A DNA stretch of 64,000 nucleotides from assembly GCF_006569185.2 (NCBI RefSeq), contig NZ_VIGC02000002.1, positions 62,001 through 126,000 on the forward strand. The letters run 5' to 3'. The DNA is from Litorilinea aerophila. Lineage in GTDB: Bacteria; Chloroflexota; Anaerolineae; Caldilineales; Caldilineaceae. A program made the position numbers and the translations under genes. The notes under the pieces were generated by a model that was not told where the DNA came from, made no database searches, and saw nothing but the letters and a program-made list of their open reading frames with translations. Below are positions 1 through 7,928 of this stretch, in pieces; position 1 is the first letter of the stretch; every line of letters begins with the position of its first letter.

Positions 1-3
1 TCC

Positions 4-96
4 GGCGTAAATACCACGGCAGAAATTCGGCGACACCACCTCTGATGGAAACCATCGGCGAATTTCTGTCAGGATAATTTCTGTCGGGATTTACTA
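4..96. repeat. MITE-like palindromic dispersed repeat, copy A
   Basis: This is one of three full copies of a roughly 92-bp repeat; the others are at 20421-20512 and 49177-49270. The left end contains CGGCAGAAATTC shortly after GTAAATACC, and the right end reads GAATTTCTGTCGGGATTTAC, so the ends form an imperfect inverted repeat of about 20 bp. Copy A has a different centre from the other two and a partial duplication of its right arm (AATTTCTGTC occurs twice, near 61 and 77). No coding capacity is evident. The remainder of 97-426 holds only a degenerate copy at 335-402 and no convincing gene. Confidence 0.7.
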
Positions 97-334
97 CGCA
101 TCTTCTGGCCCGGGGAGAGCCCCGCAGGTGCCCGGGGAGGGGTGCCCAAACACCAAACGTAAAGATGCAATTCAGGTTGTCGTCTTGGCCCGATTATACA
201 CGACTTCCACCAGACTGCCAACCGACATTTTTCGCTGAACGAACAAACACTGGGCCAGATTGAATTGCCGGACGATTGCCCGGCTCCAGCCGACATTGGC
301 AGGCCAGGCGACGGCTACCACCAGGACTTGAGAA

Positions 335-402
335 TCCGGCAGAAATTCGTCGGAGATTGCCACTGGAAGCGGTGCCGCCGAATTTCTGCCGGGATTGACG
401 AC
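335..402. repeat. Degenerate copy of the palindromic dispersed repeat
   Basis: This stretch has the inner arms of the repeat (CCGGCAGAAATTC at the left and GAATTTCTGCCGGGATT at the right) around a centre unrelated to the other copies. It lacks the outer GTAAAT/ATTTAC ends. It lies just downstream of the creatininase-family gene, which is transcribed towards it, so it may also act as an RNA hairpin. It is either a decayed copy or a recombined half-element. Confidence 0.5.
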
Positions 403-426
403 GGGAAGACGGGATATGCCGGGCGC

Positions 427-1197
427 TCAGGCCTGCTGGCCAAAGGCCACGAAAAATTCCGCCACCTTTTCCACGATGATCTCCAGCAGGGCCTGGCCCT
501 CCTCGGGTGTGGCCAGCCGGGGGTTGTCCGTGTAGCCGGTGCTGGCAGCCCACGCGCCGTGGACCTGGACGGTGGCGCCGGTCATGGCGGCGAAGAGCCC
601 ACCCGCGGTCTGACTGACGTCTTGAGTCTGGGCCAGCCCTTCCTGGTTGACCAGATCGGGGCGGATGGCCATGACCAGGGCCGTCTCAAAGCGGCCGGCG
701 TGGCCGGGGATGCGGCCGCCGGGCATCACGCCCCGCTCCACGATGGCCGGCCGGGCAATGTCCCAGTAGGCCGCTGTGGCGATGGTCACCGGGTGTTGCA
801 GCCGGTTGACAAAGTCCAGCCCCACCACCGCGTTGGAGTCGGTATTGCCGCCGTGGCCGTTGAGCACCACCAGTTTGCGGAAGCCGCTGAGCACCAGCCC
901 TTCCAACACCTCGGTGACTGCGGCCATGAAGGTGGTGCTGGTCAGGGAGAGCACGCCGGGGAAGGGACGATGATGGTGGGAATTGCCGTAGGGGAGGACC
1001 GGCGCCACCACCACCGGTACGTCACCGGCGGCTCGTTCTGCGGCCCGCTGGGCCACGGTGCCACAGAGCAACGTATCGGTGACCACCGGCAGGTGTGGGC
1101 CATGCTGCTCAATGGAGGCCGTGGGCAACACCGCCACCGCCTCAGGAGCAACGGCCCGGATCTGCTCTCGGGTCATCTCGGCCAAAAGGACTGTCAT
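427..1197 (-). CDS. Creatininase-family amidohydrolase
   Basis: The 256-residue product belongs to the creatininase/MftE family of metal-dependent amidohydrolases, cytoplasmic enzymes that open cyclic or peptide-like amides. Visible family motifs are IEQHGPHLP near residue 28, with the metal-binding Glu and His, a downstream Asp in VVTD, the loop LNGHGGN, and the later GHAGRFET carrying a conserved Glu. The start at 1197 is chosen because AGGAG lies seven bases upstream, although the frame is open further. The true substrate (creatinine, a formamide, a peptide precursor) cannot be read from sequence. The alcohol dehydrogenase gene lies about 100 bp upstream on the same strand, so co-transcription is possible. 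Confidence 0.85.
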   Translation of the reverse strand: MTVLLAEMTREQIRAVAPEAVAVLPTASIEQHGPHLPVVTDTLLCGTVAQRAAERAAGDVPVVVAPVLPYGNSHHHRPFPGVLSLTSTTFMAAVTEVLEGLVLSGFRKLVVLNGHGGNTDSNAVVGLDFVNRLQHPVTIATAAYWDIARPAIVERGVMPGGRIPGHAGRFETALVMAIRPDLVNQEGLAQTQDVSQTAGGLFAAMTGATVQVHGAWAASTGYTDNPRLATPEEGQALLEIIVEKVAEFFVAFGQQA

Positions 1198-1297
1198 GGA
1201 TATGCTCCTTGTTTCGTGGAAAATTTTGTGAAGATGATGAGGGGATTGGGGGATTAGGGACTCAACGGTGATCTTCCCCCAATCACCCAATCCCCAG

Positions 1298-2356
1298 TCA
1301 CCCCGCCTGTCCACCTCGGACGGCGATCTTGATGGCGGTTTCGTCGCCCAGCCGGTAAGTCCCGTTGAGGGCGGCAAAGCCGTCGGCCACCCGTTCCAGC
1401 GGCAGGATGTGGCTGACCATCTCGGCGAAGGGAAATTCGTTGCGCTCCAGCAGCGGCAGCCCCCGGACGAAGTGTTCGGGTCGGCTGCCCCAGATGGCTT
1501 CCAGGCGCAGGTTGCGGCGCATCAGGAGCTGATTGGGGTTGAAGTCCAGGGAGCCCATGTCCACAAAGTGCCCCACCTCCACGAAGGTGCCGCTGTGCCG
1601 GACAAAGCCAAGCCCCTCAGGAATGGCCGGGAGAAAGCCGGCGCACTCGAACACCACGTCCGCGCCAGCCCCGCGGGGTGTCTCCGCCAGTACCCGCTCC
1701 GTGCGCTCCTCCACCGAGGGGATCTCCTCGATGTTGATGGTCACGTCTGCGCCCATGCGGCGGGCCAGTTCCAGCCGCCTGGCCGGGCCGCCCACCATGA
1801 TGATCTTGGCTGCGCCGCTGAGCCGTGCACAGACCAGGGTCACCAGGCCAATGGCGCCAGAGCCCTGGACCACCACCGTGTCGCCCAGTTGGACGCGGCC
1901 GCGCATCACCGCGTGGACGCCCACGGTGAAGGGCTCGGTCAACACCGCAATCTCGGGCGGCAGGTCGGTTTTCAGGACACAGGTGTCAGGATAGCAGAGA
2001 TAGATGTAGTCGGCAAAGCCGCCCCGGAAGTGGGGTGGACGATCCGGGTCCCGTTGAAAGCCATAGGCACCGTGGGGAGTGCCCGGTGCGAAGATGACCC
2101 GATCCCCTTCCCGCAGGGGCCTGCCCACATAGTCCGTCTTCACCTGCTGGCCCAGGGCCTCGATGATGCCCACATTCTCGTGTCCCAACAGCATCTCGCC
2201 CGGGATGCCCTTCTGCCAGTTGTGCAGGTCGGTGCCACAGATGCCCGACAGCTCCTGGCGTAGCAAGATGGTGCCCGGCTCCGGATCCGGCACCGGATAC
2301 TCACGAACTTCAAAAGTCTGGCCGTGGGCAATCACGGCTCTGCCCGTTCGTGCCAT
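1298..2356 (-). CDS. Zinc-type medium-chain alcohol/polyol dehydrogenase
   Basis: The 352-residue protein is a medium-chain dehydrogenase/reductase. The catalytic zinc motifs are present: GICGTD near residue 37 and GHENVG near residue 59. The Rossmann nucleotide-binding motif is VQGSGAIG near residue 175. The loop that normally carries the four structural-zinc cysteines (after GDRVIFAPG) has none, so this is a variant without the structural zinc. It probably oxidises a sugar alcohol or similar secondary alcohol with NAD(P), but the substrate is unknown. The start at 2356 has GGAGGAG five bases upstream. Neighbours are the creatininase-family gene downstream and a nitroreductase upstream, all on the minus strand. 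Confidence 0.88.
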   Translation of the reverse strand: MARTGRAVIAHGQTFEVREYPVPDPEPGTILLRQELSGICGTDLHNWQKGIPGEMLLGHENVGIIEALGQQVKTDYVGRPLREGDRVIFAPGTPHGAYGFQRDPDRPPHFRGGFADYIYLCYPDTCVLKTDLPPEIAVLTEPFTVGVHAVMRGRVQLGDTVVVQGSGAIGLVTLVCARLSGAAKIIMVGGPARRLELARRMGADVTINIEEIPSVEERTERVLAETPRGAGADVVFECAGFLPAIPEGLGFVRHSGTFVEVGHFVDMGSLDFNPNQLLMRRNLRLEAIWGSRPEHFVRGLPLLERNEFPFAEMVSHILPLERVADGFAALNGTYRLGDETAIKIAVRGGQAG

Positions 2357-2465
2357 GGGGTCTCCTCCTGTTGAGATGGGGTGTCGATTTAGATGAACAA
2401 AAGAGGGGAAAGTCAGGGCCCCAGGGCACGCACCGCGGATGGGTCCGGCCCTGGGCGTCCCATCC

Positions 2466-2975
2466 TCAACCGGTGTAAGGTTGGCCAAAGCGCTCCTGGT
2501 GGGCGACTTCGGCCAGGGCCTTGCGCTGTTTGATGCCCTTGCCGAGCTTGCGGGTGGGGTAGCCGAAGGGTACGATGGTCAGGATCATCCGCTCGGACGG
2601 CACATTCAGGAGCTCTTTGATGGCCGGGGTGTTCACGTTGCCCACCCAGTTGGAGCCGATGCCCATCTCCCAGGCGGCCAGCATCATGTCCTGCACGGCC
2701 CGCGCGCCGTCGATATAGCCGACGGGCGACTCGGGAACCACCACGGCGATGGCCAGGGCTGCCTGGGCGATGTAGGGGCCCGTGCTGGCCAGTTCTCCCA
2801 GCCGCCGCAACGTCGCCCGCTCAGTCACGGCGATGAAAGCCCAATCCTGCCGATTGCGGGAGCTCCCCGTGAGGCGACCCGCCTCCAGGATGCGGGTCAC
2901 ACTTTCCCGGGGGATCGCCTGATCTTTGTATTCCCGGACGGCCAGGAGCGTCTGGATGGCCTCGAAAACTTCCAT
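2466..2975 (-). CDS. Nitroreductase-family FMN oxidoreductase
   Basis: The 169-residue product matches small FMN-dependent nitroreductases. It opens with the family pattern of an N-terminal helix followed by a VREY-type motif (residues 13-16), then SSRNRQDW, where flavin-contacting residues normally lie, and a Gly-rich C-terminal half (EMGIGSNWVG, FGYPTRK). The start at 2975 has a GGGAGA ribosome site. Enzymes of this fold reduce nitro groups, quinones or enones using NAD(P)H, and some have other roles such as dehalogenation; the physiological substrate is not predictable here. It follows a terminator on the same strand, so it is probably transcribed separately from the BON-domain gene. Confidence 0.85.
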   Translation of the reverse strand: MEVFEAIQTLLAVREYKDQAIPRESVTRILEAGRLTGSSRNRQDWAFIAVTERATLRRLGELASTGPYIAQAALAIAVVVPESPVGYIDGARAVQDMMLAAWEMGIGSNWVGNVNTPAIKELLNVPSERMILTIVPFGYPTRKLGKGIKQRKALAEVAHQERFGQPYTG

Positions 2976-3017
2976 GATTGTTTCTCCCTATCCATCAGCG
3001 ACACAAATCAGCGGCAT

Positions 3018-3049
3018 AAAAAAGGCCCACCGGAAGTGCCGATGGGCCT
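3018..3049 (-). terminator. Intrinsic terminator after the BON-domain gene
   Basis: Read on the minus strand, GGCCCATCGG and CCGGTGGGCC form a near-perfect 10-bp stem with a five-base loop, followed directly by six T residues. It lies 17 bp beyond the stop codon of the BON-domain gene and upstream of the nitroreductase start. Confidence 0.88.
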
Positions 3050-3065
3050 GACATCCATCTGAAGA

Positions 3066-3335
3066 CTACGCCGGCTGGGCGACGTTCACTTCGTTGACGA
3101 TGGACTGATACTTCAAACCAGCGTTGCGGAGCGCGCTGCGTACGATGCCTTCCAGGCGATCCTTGTCTTCAACCCGTGACACCTTGCCGGACAGCTTGAT
3201 CACGCCCTTCTGACACGAGATGTTAATCATGGATGCATCCTTGATCAACGGATCGGCATTGATGGCCGTGCGGACGTGTGCCTCCAACTCGGTGTCGTTA
3301 TACTTCTCCCCAAACAACTTCGACCAGAATCCCAT
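3066..3335 (-). CDS. BON-domain protein
   Basis: This 89-residue protein is almost entirely one BON domain (residues about 15-85). The typical pattern is visible: an initial helix (DTELEAHVRTAINADP), a beta strand with IKLSGKVS, a helix with DRLEGIVRSAL, and a closing strand SIVNEVNV. BON domains bind phospholipid or glycan surfaces and are found in osmotic-stress proteins such as OsmY. There is no signal peptide, so a cytoplasmic or membrane-associated role is likely. The start at 3335 is supported by GGAGGG close upstream. It is monocistronic, ending in its own terminator. Confidence 0.85.
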   Translation of the reverse strand: MGFWSKLFGEKYNDTELEAHVRTAINADPLIKDASMINISCQKGVIKLSGKVSRVEDKDRLEGIVRSALRNAGLKYQSIVNEVNVAQPA

Positions 3336-3618
3336 GGTTGCCCTCCTCTGACAAGACGAAACAGATAACGACTTGCCTATCGTACCTGCCCTGTGCCGGG
3401 CAGGCCCAGTGGGGGGATGCCGGAAACTGGACCGTGCTCACTCAGCGATGACGGCCGGGAACGATGCCACGCCCGTATGCCATGACCCACATGCCATGAA
3501 CAGTGGGCCATGATGGAGAGAGGCGCGCCCCCTGGCCTGGGAGAATCGATGTCCTTTGGCCCTTCTGCCGGGATCACCAACTATTGTAACGGATGGCTGC
3601 CCGAAACGCAACCAGGAA

Positions 3619-3627
3619 TGAGGACAA
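3619..3627. repeat. Target-site duplication, left copy
   Basis: TGAGGACAA lies immediately outside the left inverted repeat of the insertion sequence. The same nine bases lie immediately outside the right end at 5086-5094. Confidence 0.93.
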
Positions 3628-3699
3628 GGGTATAGTTCAGAATCGTCGGTAAGGTATACTGTAAGGTAGAGACGTCAATGAGAACAAAAGGAGGGAACG

Positions 3700-4089
3700 A
3701 TGCGGCCGACGAGTCGAGCCAAGAGACGGGAAGCCTGCCGGGAGGCGATGGACGCCCTGATGGAGGAAATGGAGGCGTGGTACGCTGCACACCCAGAGGC
3801 GACCTTTGGCGAACTGGAAGAGAAGCTGCGGCAAGAGCGGCGGGCGTTGATGGGGCAGGTCCTGGAGATTCTCATCAACGGGCGGCAGCACGACTCAGAA
3901 GCGGAGGAGCCCTTGTGTCCGAGCTGCGAGCGGCCCATGCGCTTTGAAGGCTATCGTCGGCGCACGGTGGTAGGGCTGGAAGGGGAGAGTGAGTTGGAAC
4001 GGGCGTATTACCGCTGTCCTCACGGATGTGGGGAGGGCTTTTTCCCCCCTGGACCGCCAGCTCCATCTGCGCTCGGACCGCTGGAGTGA
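3700..4089 (+). CDS. Transposase, N-terminal part (ORF A)
   Basis: The 129-residue product carries a helical N-terminus and a zinc-ribbon-like segment with CPSCERP near residue 72 and CPHGC near residue 107. A strong GGAGGG lies five bases before the ATG at 3700. The last residues, PPGPPAPSALGPLE, look like out-of-frame translation: the sequence expected from the second ORF begins around 4045. The two ORFs are therefore joined by a +1 frameshift at the run of five T and six C at 4039-4049. The shift could be programmed, could come from transcriptional slippage, or could be a mutation or sequencing error. Confidence 0.8.
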   Translation: MRPTSRAKRREACREAMDALMEEMEAWYAAHPEATFGELEEKLRQERRALMGQVLEILINGRQHDSEAEEPLCPSCERPMRFEGYRRRTVVGLEGESELERAYYRCPHGCGEGFFPPGPPAPSALGPLE

Positions 4090-5062
4090 AGGGGTGGCCC
4101 GGGTGGGGTTGCGGCTAAGTTTGGGGACCAGCTCCTTTCAGCGCGCCGCCGAGGATTTCAGCGATGCGGTGGGGACATCCATCTCCAAGAGCAGCCTATG
4201 GCGCCTGACCCAAAACTGCGGCCAGACGCTGCAGGAGCAGCGGGAAAGGGAAGCGGCGGTCGCCTTCGCCCCTGGGCAGCCAGGCGAGCGTCCGGGCCAT
4301 CGCCGCCTGCCGACCCACGATTCGCTGGCCGGGTTCAGGGCCAATCTCTCGACGGATGGCGGGATGATTCACATCCGTGGGGAGGGTTGGAAGGAGGTCA
4401 AGCTCAGCACCTTTTCCGCCGTGGAGTGGGTATGGGATGAAGCGCACCAGGAGGAGCGAGTGCGGCTTTCTCGGCACAGTTATACAGCCGTCTTGGGGAC
4501 GGCCGACCACTTTGCCCCCTATCAGTATGCCGAGGGGCTGCGCCGGGACGTGGAGCATGCGGTCCAACTGAGCAGCGTCAATGATGGGGCCAGCTGGATC
4601 AGTCGCATCACCCAGCTCAATTTCCCCCACGCCATCCAGATTCTGGACTGGTACCACGCCAAGAGTCGTCTGCACACAGTGGCCCAGAGCCTTTGGCCTT
4701 CCTCCCCGCAACGCCAGGCGGTCTGGCTGGACGCCCAACTGACGCAGCTGCGTGGGGGAGAGGTGGAGGAGGTCATCCAGACCCTGGAGCAATGGGCCAC
4801 GCAGACCGCCTCTGAAGTCGTCCGCACGGCAGCCGGCTACTTTCGGGAAAATCGCTCGCGTATGGAGTATCACGCTTACCGTTCATCCCATCTGCCCATC
4901 GGCAGTGGCACGGTGGAATCGGGCGTCCAGCAAGTCATCCAGCATCGGATGCATCGACCCGGTCGTGGCTGGAAGCGTACCTGCGCCACCGGCATGCTCT
5001 TCTTGCTCTGCGACTACCACAGTAACCGCTTCGACCAAACCTGGCGTCAACTTTTGGCCTAG
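3989..5062 (+). CDS. Transposase, catalytic part (ORF B)
   Basis: ORF B is open from before 3989. Convincing protein sequence starts around 4045 (FSPLDRQLHLRSDRWSEGV) and runs to the stop, which abuts the right inverted repeat. Acidic residues at plausible catalytic positions include LSTDGGMIHIR (near 4350), LDWYHAKSRLH (near 4645) and GSGTVESGVQQ (near 4905), the DD...E-type pattern of a DDE transposase with the WYH motif. It lacks its own convincing ribosome site, so it is probably made as a fusion with ORF A. If the frameshift is not programmed, the transposase is inactive. Confidence 0.82.
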   Translation: MSWNGRITAVLTDVGRAFSPLDRQLHLRSDRWSEGVARVGLRLSLGTSSFQRAAEDFSDAVGTSISKSSLWRLTQNCGQTLQEQREREAAVAFAPGQPGERPGHRRLPTHDSLAGFRANLSTDGGMIHIRGEGWKEVKLSTFSAVEWVWDEAHQEERVRLSRHSYTAVLGTADHFAPYQYAEGLRRDVEHAVQLSSVNDGASWISRITQLNFPHAIQILDWYHAKSRLHTVAQSLWPSSPQRQAVWLDAQLTQLRGGEVEEVIQTLEQWATQTASEVVRTAAGYFRENRSRMEYHAYRSSHLPIGSGTVESGVQQVIQHRMHRPGRGWKRTCATGMLFLLCDYHSNRFDQTWRQLLA

Positions 5063-5085
5063 CCCGACGATTTTGAACTATACCC

Positions 5086-5094
5086 TGAGGACAA
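5086..5094. repeat. Target-site duplication, right copy
   Basis: TGAGGACAA directly follows the right inverted repeat and matches the bases at 3619-3627. Confidence 0.93.
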
Positions 5095-5137
5095 GCATGG
5101 CGCAGGCCGCTGTGAGCATTGTAACTGGCAGGCCACT

Positions 5138-5167
5138 TTGGCGTCCCTGTACCGCTCCCGGTATAAT
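5138..5167 (+). promoter_or_regulatory. Sigma-70-type promoter for the M32 carboxypeptidase
   Basis: TTGGCG at 5138-5143 and a perfect TATAAT at 5162-5167 are separated by 18 bp, about 30 bp before the start codon. The insertion sequence ends 52 bp upstream of the -35 box, so the promoter was left intact. Confidence 0.7.
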
Positions 5168-5198
5168 GGCCCAAAGCGATCCCCAAGAGAGAAAGAGC

Positions 5199-6755
5199 AT
5201 GGAGATGAATCCCAAATACCAGGCGGCCCGTTCTGAACTGTTAGCCCGGCTCCAGGAAATTGAAGATTTGAAATCGGTGGCAGCCCTGCTGACCTGGGAT
5301 CAGGCCACCTACATGCCCCCCGGCGGGAGTCGGGCCCGGGCCCGGCAGCTGGCCACCGTGGGGCGGCTGGCCCACGAGAAGTTCACCGACAAGGCCATCG
5401 GCCACCTGCTGGACCAGCTCCAGCCCTATGTGGAAACCCTCCCCGAGGATGACGACGATGCCGCGCTCTGGCGGGTGGTGCGCCGGGAATACGATCGGGC
5501 ACAGCGCATTCCCGCCCAGTTCATGGCGGACGTGGCCAACCACACGGCTGCCGTCTACATGGCCTGGACCGAAGCCCGTCCGGCCAACGACTTCCCCCGC
5601 CTTCGCCCCATGCTGGAGAAAACCCTGGCCCTCAGCCGCCAGTACAGCCAGTACTTTCCGGAGCATGAGCACATCGCCGATCCCCTCATCGCCCGGTCCG
5701 ACTTCGGCATGACCGTGGCCACCATCCGGCCCCTCTTTCAGCGACTGCGCCAGGAGCTGTTGCCCCTGGTGGAGCAGGTGACCGCCCAGGAACCGGCCGA
5801 CGACCGCTTCCTCCACCAATATTTCCCAGAGGACAAACAATGGGCCTTTGGCCTGGAGGTCATCCGCCGCTTCGGCTACGACCTGCACCGGGGCCGCCAG
5901 GACAAGACCCATCACCCCTTCATGATCAAGTTCTCCCTGGACGATGTGCGCATCACCACCCGCCTGGATCCCCACGACCTGGCCAGCGGCCTCTTCAGCA
6001 CCCTCCACGAGGCGGGCCACGGGCTCTACGAGCAGGGCATCAACCCCGCCTACGAGGCGACCCCCCTGGCCGATGGCGCTTCTGCCGGCGTCCATGAAAG
6101 CCAGTCCCGCCTCTGGGAAAATTTGGTCGGGCGCAGCCGCAACTTCTGGCACTACTACTACCCCAGGCTTCAAGAAACCTTCCCCGAACAGTTGGGCAAG
6201 GTGAGCCTGGATGCCTTCTACCGGGCCATCAACAAGGTGGAGCGCTCCCTCATCCGGGTGGAGGCCGACGAGCTGACCTACAACCTCCACGTCATCATTC
6301 GCTTTGAGTTGGAGCTGGCGCTGCTGGAAGGAACGTTGACCATCGCCGAGCTACCCGAAGCCTGGCGGGCCAGCTACCAGGAGCAGCTCGGCGTCACCCC
6401 GCCGGACGACCGGGATGGGGTCATGCAGGATGTGCACTGGTACGCCGGCCTGATCGGCGGCGGCTTCCAGGGGTATACCCTGGGCAACATCCTGACCGGC
6501 CAGTTCTACGCGGCCGCCCTGGCCGCCCGCCCCAGCTTGCCCGACGAAATTGCGGCTGGGGATTTCGCCCCCCTCCTCTCCTGGCTGCGGGAGCAGATCC
6601 ACTGGCACGGCAGCAAGTACACCGCCCTCGAACTGGTGGAACGGGTCACCGGTGGCCCCATCCGGCTGGAGCCCTACCTGGATTACCTGTGGCAAAAGTA
6701 CGGGGAGCTCTACCGCCTCTCCCGGCCGAAAGTGGACCCCGTGCCCGGGGCGTAA
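5199..6755 (+). CDS. M32-family metallocarboxypeptidase (Taq carboxypeptidase type)
   Basis: The 518-residue product has the usual length and motifs of thermostable carboxypeptidase Taq. The zinc motif HEAGHGLYEQG near residue 271 gives the HExxH, and SQSRLWENLVGRS near residue 302 supplies the third ligand region. LTWDQATYMP near the N-terminus and VEADELTYNLH near residue 352 are family signatures. It is a cytoplasmic zinc peptidase that removes C-terminal residues from peptides. The start is ATG 5199 (ATG 5205 is also possible), just downstream of a good promoter. The frame is open upstream into the insertion sequence, but that part is not protein-like. A strong hairpin follows the stop. 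Confidence 0.95.
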   Translation: MEMNPKYQAARSELLARLQEIEDLKSVAALLTWDQATYMPPGGSRARARQLATVGRLAHEKFTDKAIGHLLDQLQPYVETLPEDDDDAALWRVVRREYDRAQRIPAQFMADVANHTAAVYMAWTEARPANDFPRLRPMLEKTLALSRQYSQYFPEHEHIADPLIARSDFGMTVATIRPLFQRLRQELLPLVEQVTAQEPADDRFLHQYFPEDKQWAFGLEVIRRFGYDLHRGRQDKTHHPFMIKFSLDDVRITTRLDPHDLASGLFSTLHEAGHGLYEQGINPAYEATPLADGASAGVHESQSRLWENLVGRSRNFWHYYYPRLQETFPEQLGKVSLDAFYRAINKVERSLIRVEADELTYNLHVIIRFELELALLEGTLTIAELPEAWRASYQEQLGVTPPDDRDGVMQDVHWYAGLIGGGFQGYTLGNILTGQFYAAALAARPSLPDEIAAGDFAPLLSWLREQIHWHGSKYTALELVERVTGGPIRLEPYLDYLWQKYGELYRLSRPKVDPVPGA

Positions 6756-6762
6756 AGCCGGG

Positions 6763-6791
6763 CCGGGGAGGGGGTCTGGCCCCCTCCCCGG
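6763..6791. terminator. Strong hairpin between convergent genes
   Basis: A perfect 12-bp stem (CCGGGGAGGGGG with its complement) closes a five-base loop eight bases after the carboxypeptidase stop. There is no T-run, so termination is inferred from stem strength and from its position between convergent genes. Confidence 0.6.
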
Positions 6792-6797
6792 CTCTCC

Positions 6798-6853
6798 CTC
6801 ACACGTTGAAGCTCACACGTTGAAGCTCAGATGTTGAAGCTCAGACGTTGAAG
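6798..6853. repeat. Four 14-bp tandem repeats overlapping the ychF 3' end
   Basis: Four units of CTCACACGTTGAAG or close variants run head to tail. The last unit (6840-6853) is the end of the ychF coding sequence, including its stop codon. On the minus strand the repeats therefore carry TGA again and again after the real stop. This looks like local tandem duplication of the gene's last 14 bases. Confidence 0.9.
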
Positions 6854-7911
6854 CGGATGTTCAGGATGTCCCCATCCTGGACCACATATTCCTTGCCTTC
6901 CAGGCGCAGCTTGCCCTGACGCCGGGCTTCCGCCATGCTGCCGCAGGCCATCAGATCCTCGTAGGCGATGGTCTCGGCCCGGATGAATCCCTTCTGCAAG
7001 TCGCTGTGGATCACCCCGGCCGCCTCCGGCGCGAGGGTGTTGCGCCGGACCGTCCACGCGCGCACTTCATCCTCGCCTACGGTGAAGAAACTCTGCAGCC
7101 CCAACATGGCGTAACAGAGGCGGATGGCCCGGTTGAGGCCTGGCTCCTGGATGCCGAATTCGGCCAGGAACTCGGTCGCCTCCTCCGGGGCCATCTGGGC
7201 GATCTCCGCTTCCAGCCGCCCTCGCAGCAGCAACGTCCGGTCGTCCAGCAGGTGCTGGAAACGGGCTTCGTCATCCTCATCGCCCATGTTGATGACCCGC
7301 AGCAGGGGCTTGAGGGAGAGCAGCCCGAATCCGCCCAGCATCTTACGCTCGGCCTCGTCGATCTCCACTTCCCGCAGGGGTGTCTCCGCTTCCAGCGCGT
7401 CCATCAGCCGGCGGAGCAGGGCTTCCTCTTGGGCCATGCGCTTGCGCTCCTCCGGCGTGCCCCGATGCTTGCCGCCGGCCAGCCGTTCCAGGCGGCGGTC
7501 GATGATGGTCATGTCGCTGAGGATCAACTCCGCCTCCATGGCCGCCAGATCCCGCTCGGGGTCCACCGTCTGGTTGGGGTGGGGGACGTTCTCATCCTCG
7601 AAGGCGCGCACCACCAACATCAGCGCGTCGTTGGCGGCCATGGCGTTGAGCAAGGCACCGCTGAGCCCGCTGCGGGCTGCCCCCTGCCCCAGACCCGCAA
7701 TGTCGTTGTAGGTGACCTGGGCATAGGTGGTCTTTCGGGGCTTGAACATGGCCGACAACTGGTCCACCCGGGGATCGGGCACGTTGACCACGGCCGTGTG
7801 CACTTCTACCTGGCCGCTGGAAAAGGCGGCTGTGGCTGTATCGCTGCGGGTCAGCGCGTTGAAGATGGTGGTCTTGCCGCTGTTGGGCAGACCGATGATA
7901 CCGATTTCCAT
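6841..7911 (-). CDS. ychF: Redox-regulated ATPase YchF (Obg-family P-loop protein)
   Basis: The 356-residue product has the YchF layout: an N-terminal G domain with P-loop GLPNSGKTT (residues 7-15), a helical hairpin in the middle (about 120-205), and a C-terminal TGS domain (about 270-356, ending NIRFNV). As in other YchF proteins, the usual NKxD base-recognition motif is replaced, which is associated with ATP use. YchF binds ribosomes and modulates stress responses. The gene starts 17 bp after the upstream ROK kinase gene, so the two are likely co-transcribed. The ribosome site is weak (GGACAGG). Confidence 0.93.
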   Translation of the reverse strand: MEIGIIGLPNSGKTTIFNALTRSDTATAAFSSGQVEVHTAVVNVPDPRVDQLSAMFKPRKTTYAQVTYNDIAGLGQGAARSGLSGALLNAMAANDALMLVVRAFEDENVPHPNQTVDPERDLAAMEAELILSDMTIIDRRLERLAGGKHRGTPEERKRMAQEEALLRRLMDALEAETPLREVEIDEAERKMLGGFGLLSLKPLLRVINMGDEDDEARFQHLLDDRTLLLRGRLEAEIAQMAPEEATEFLAEFGIQEPGLNRAIRLCYAMLGLQSFFTVGEDEVRAWTVRRNTLAPEAAGVIHSDLQKGFIRAETIAYEDLMACGSMAEARRQGKLRLEGKEYVVQDGDILNIRFNV

Positions 7912-7928
7912 GTTGTAAAATACCTGTC

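Larger units (their letters stand above)
3628..5085 (+). mobile_element. Complete insertion sequence, probably ISKra4 family
   Basis: The 1,458-bp element has terminal inverted repeats of 22 bp (3628-3649 and 5064-5085) that match at 21 positions and begin GGGTATAGTTCA. A perfect 9-bp duplication flanks it, so the boundaries are exact and the insertion looks recent. It holds two overlapping reading frames that together make one transposase. The GGG terminus, the zinc-ribbon-like N-terminal protein and the C-terminal catalytic protein resemble the ISKra4 family, whose ISMich2-like members have a split transposase. The family name is from memory, so it is less certain than the boundaries. Confidence 0.92.

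Noticed and set aside
3336-3618. Gene in the spacer between the BON gene and the insertion sequence
   Set aside because: Only short frames without ribosome sites or recognisable protein sequence are present.
4752-5198. In-frame 5' extension of the M32 carboxypeptidase into the insertion sequence
   Set aside because: The extra residues lie inside the transposase gene and show no peptidase similarity, while a good promoter (5138-5167) lies just before ATG 5199.
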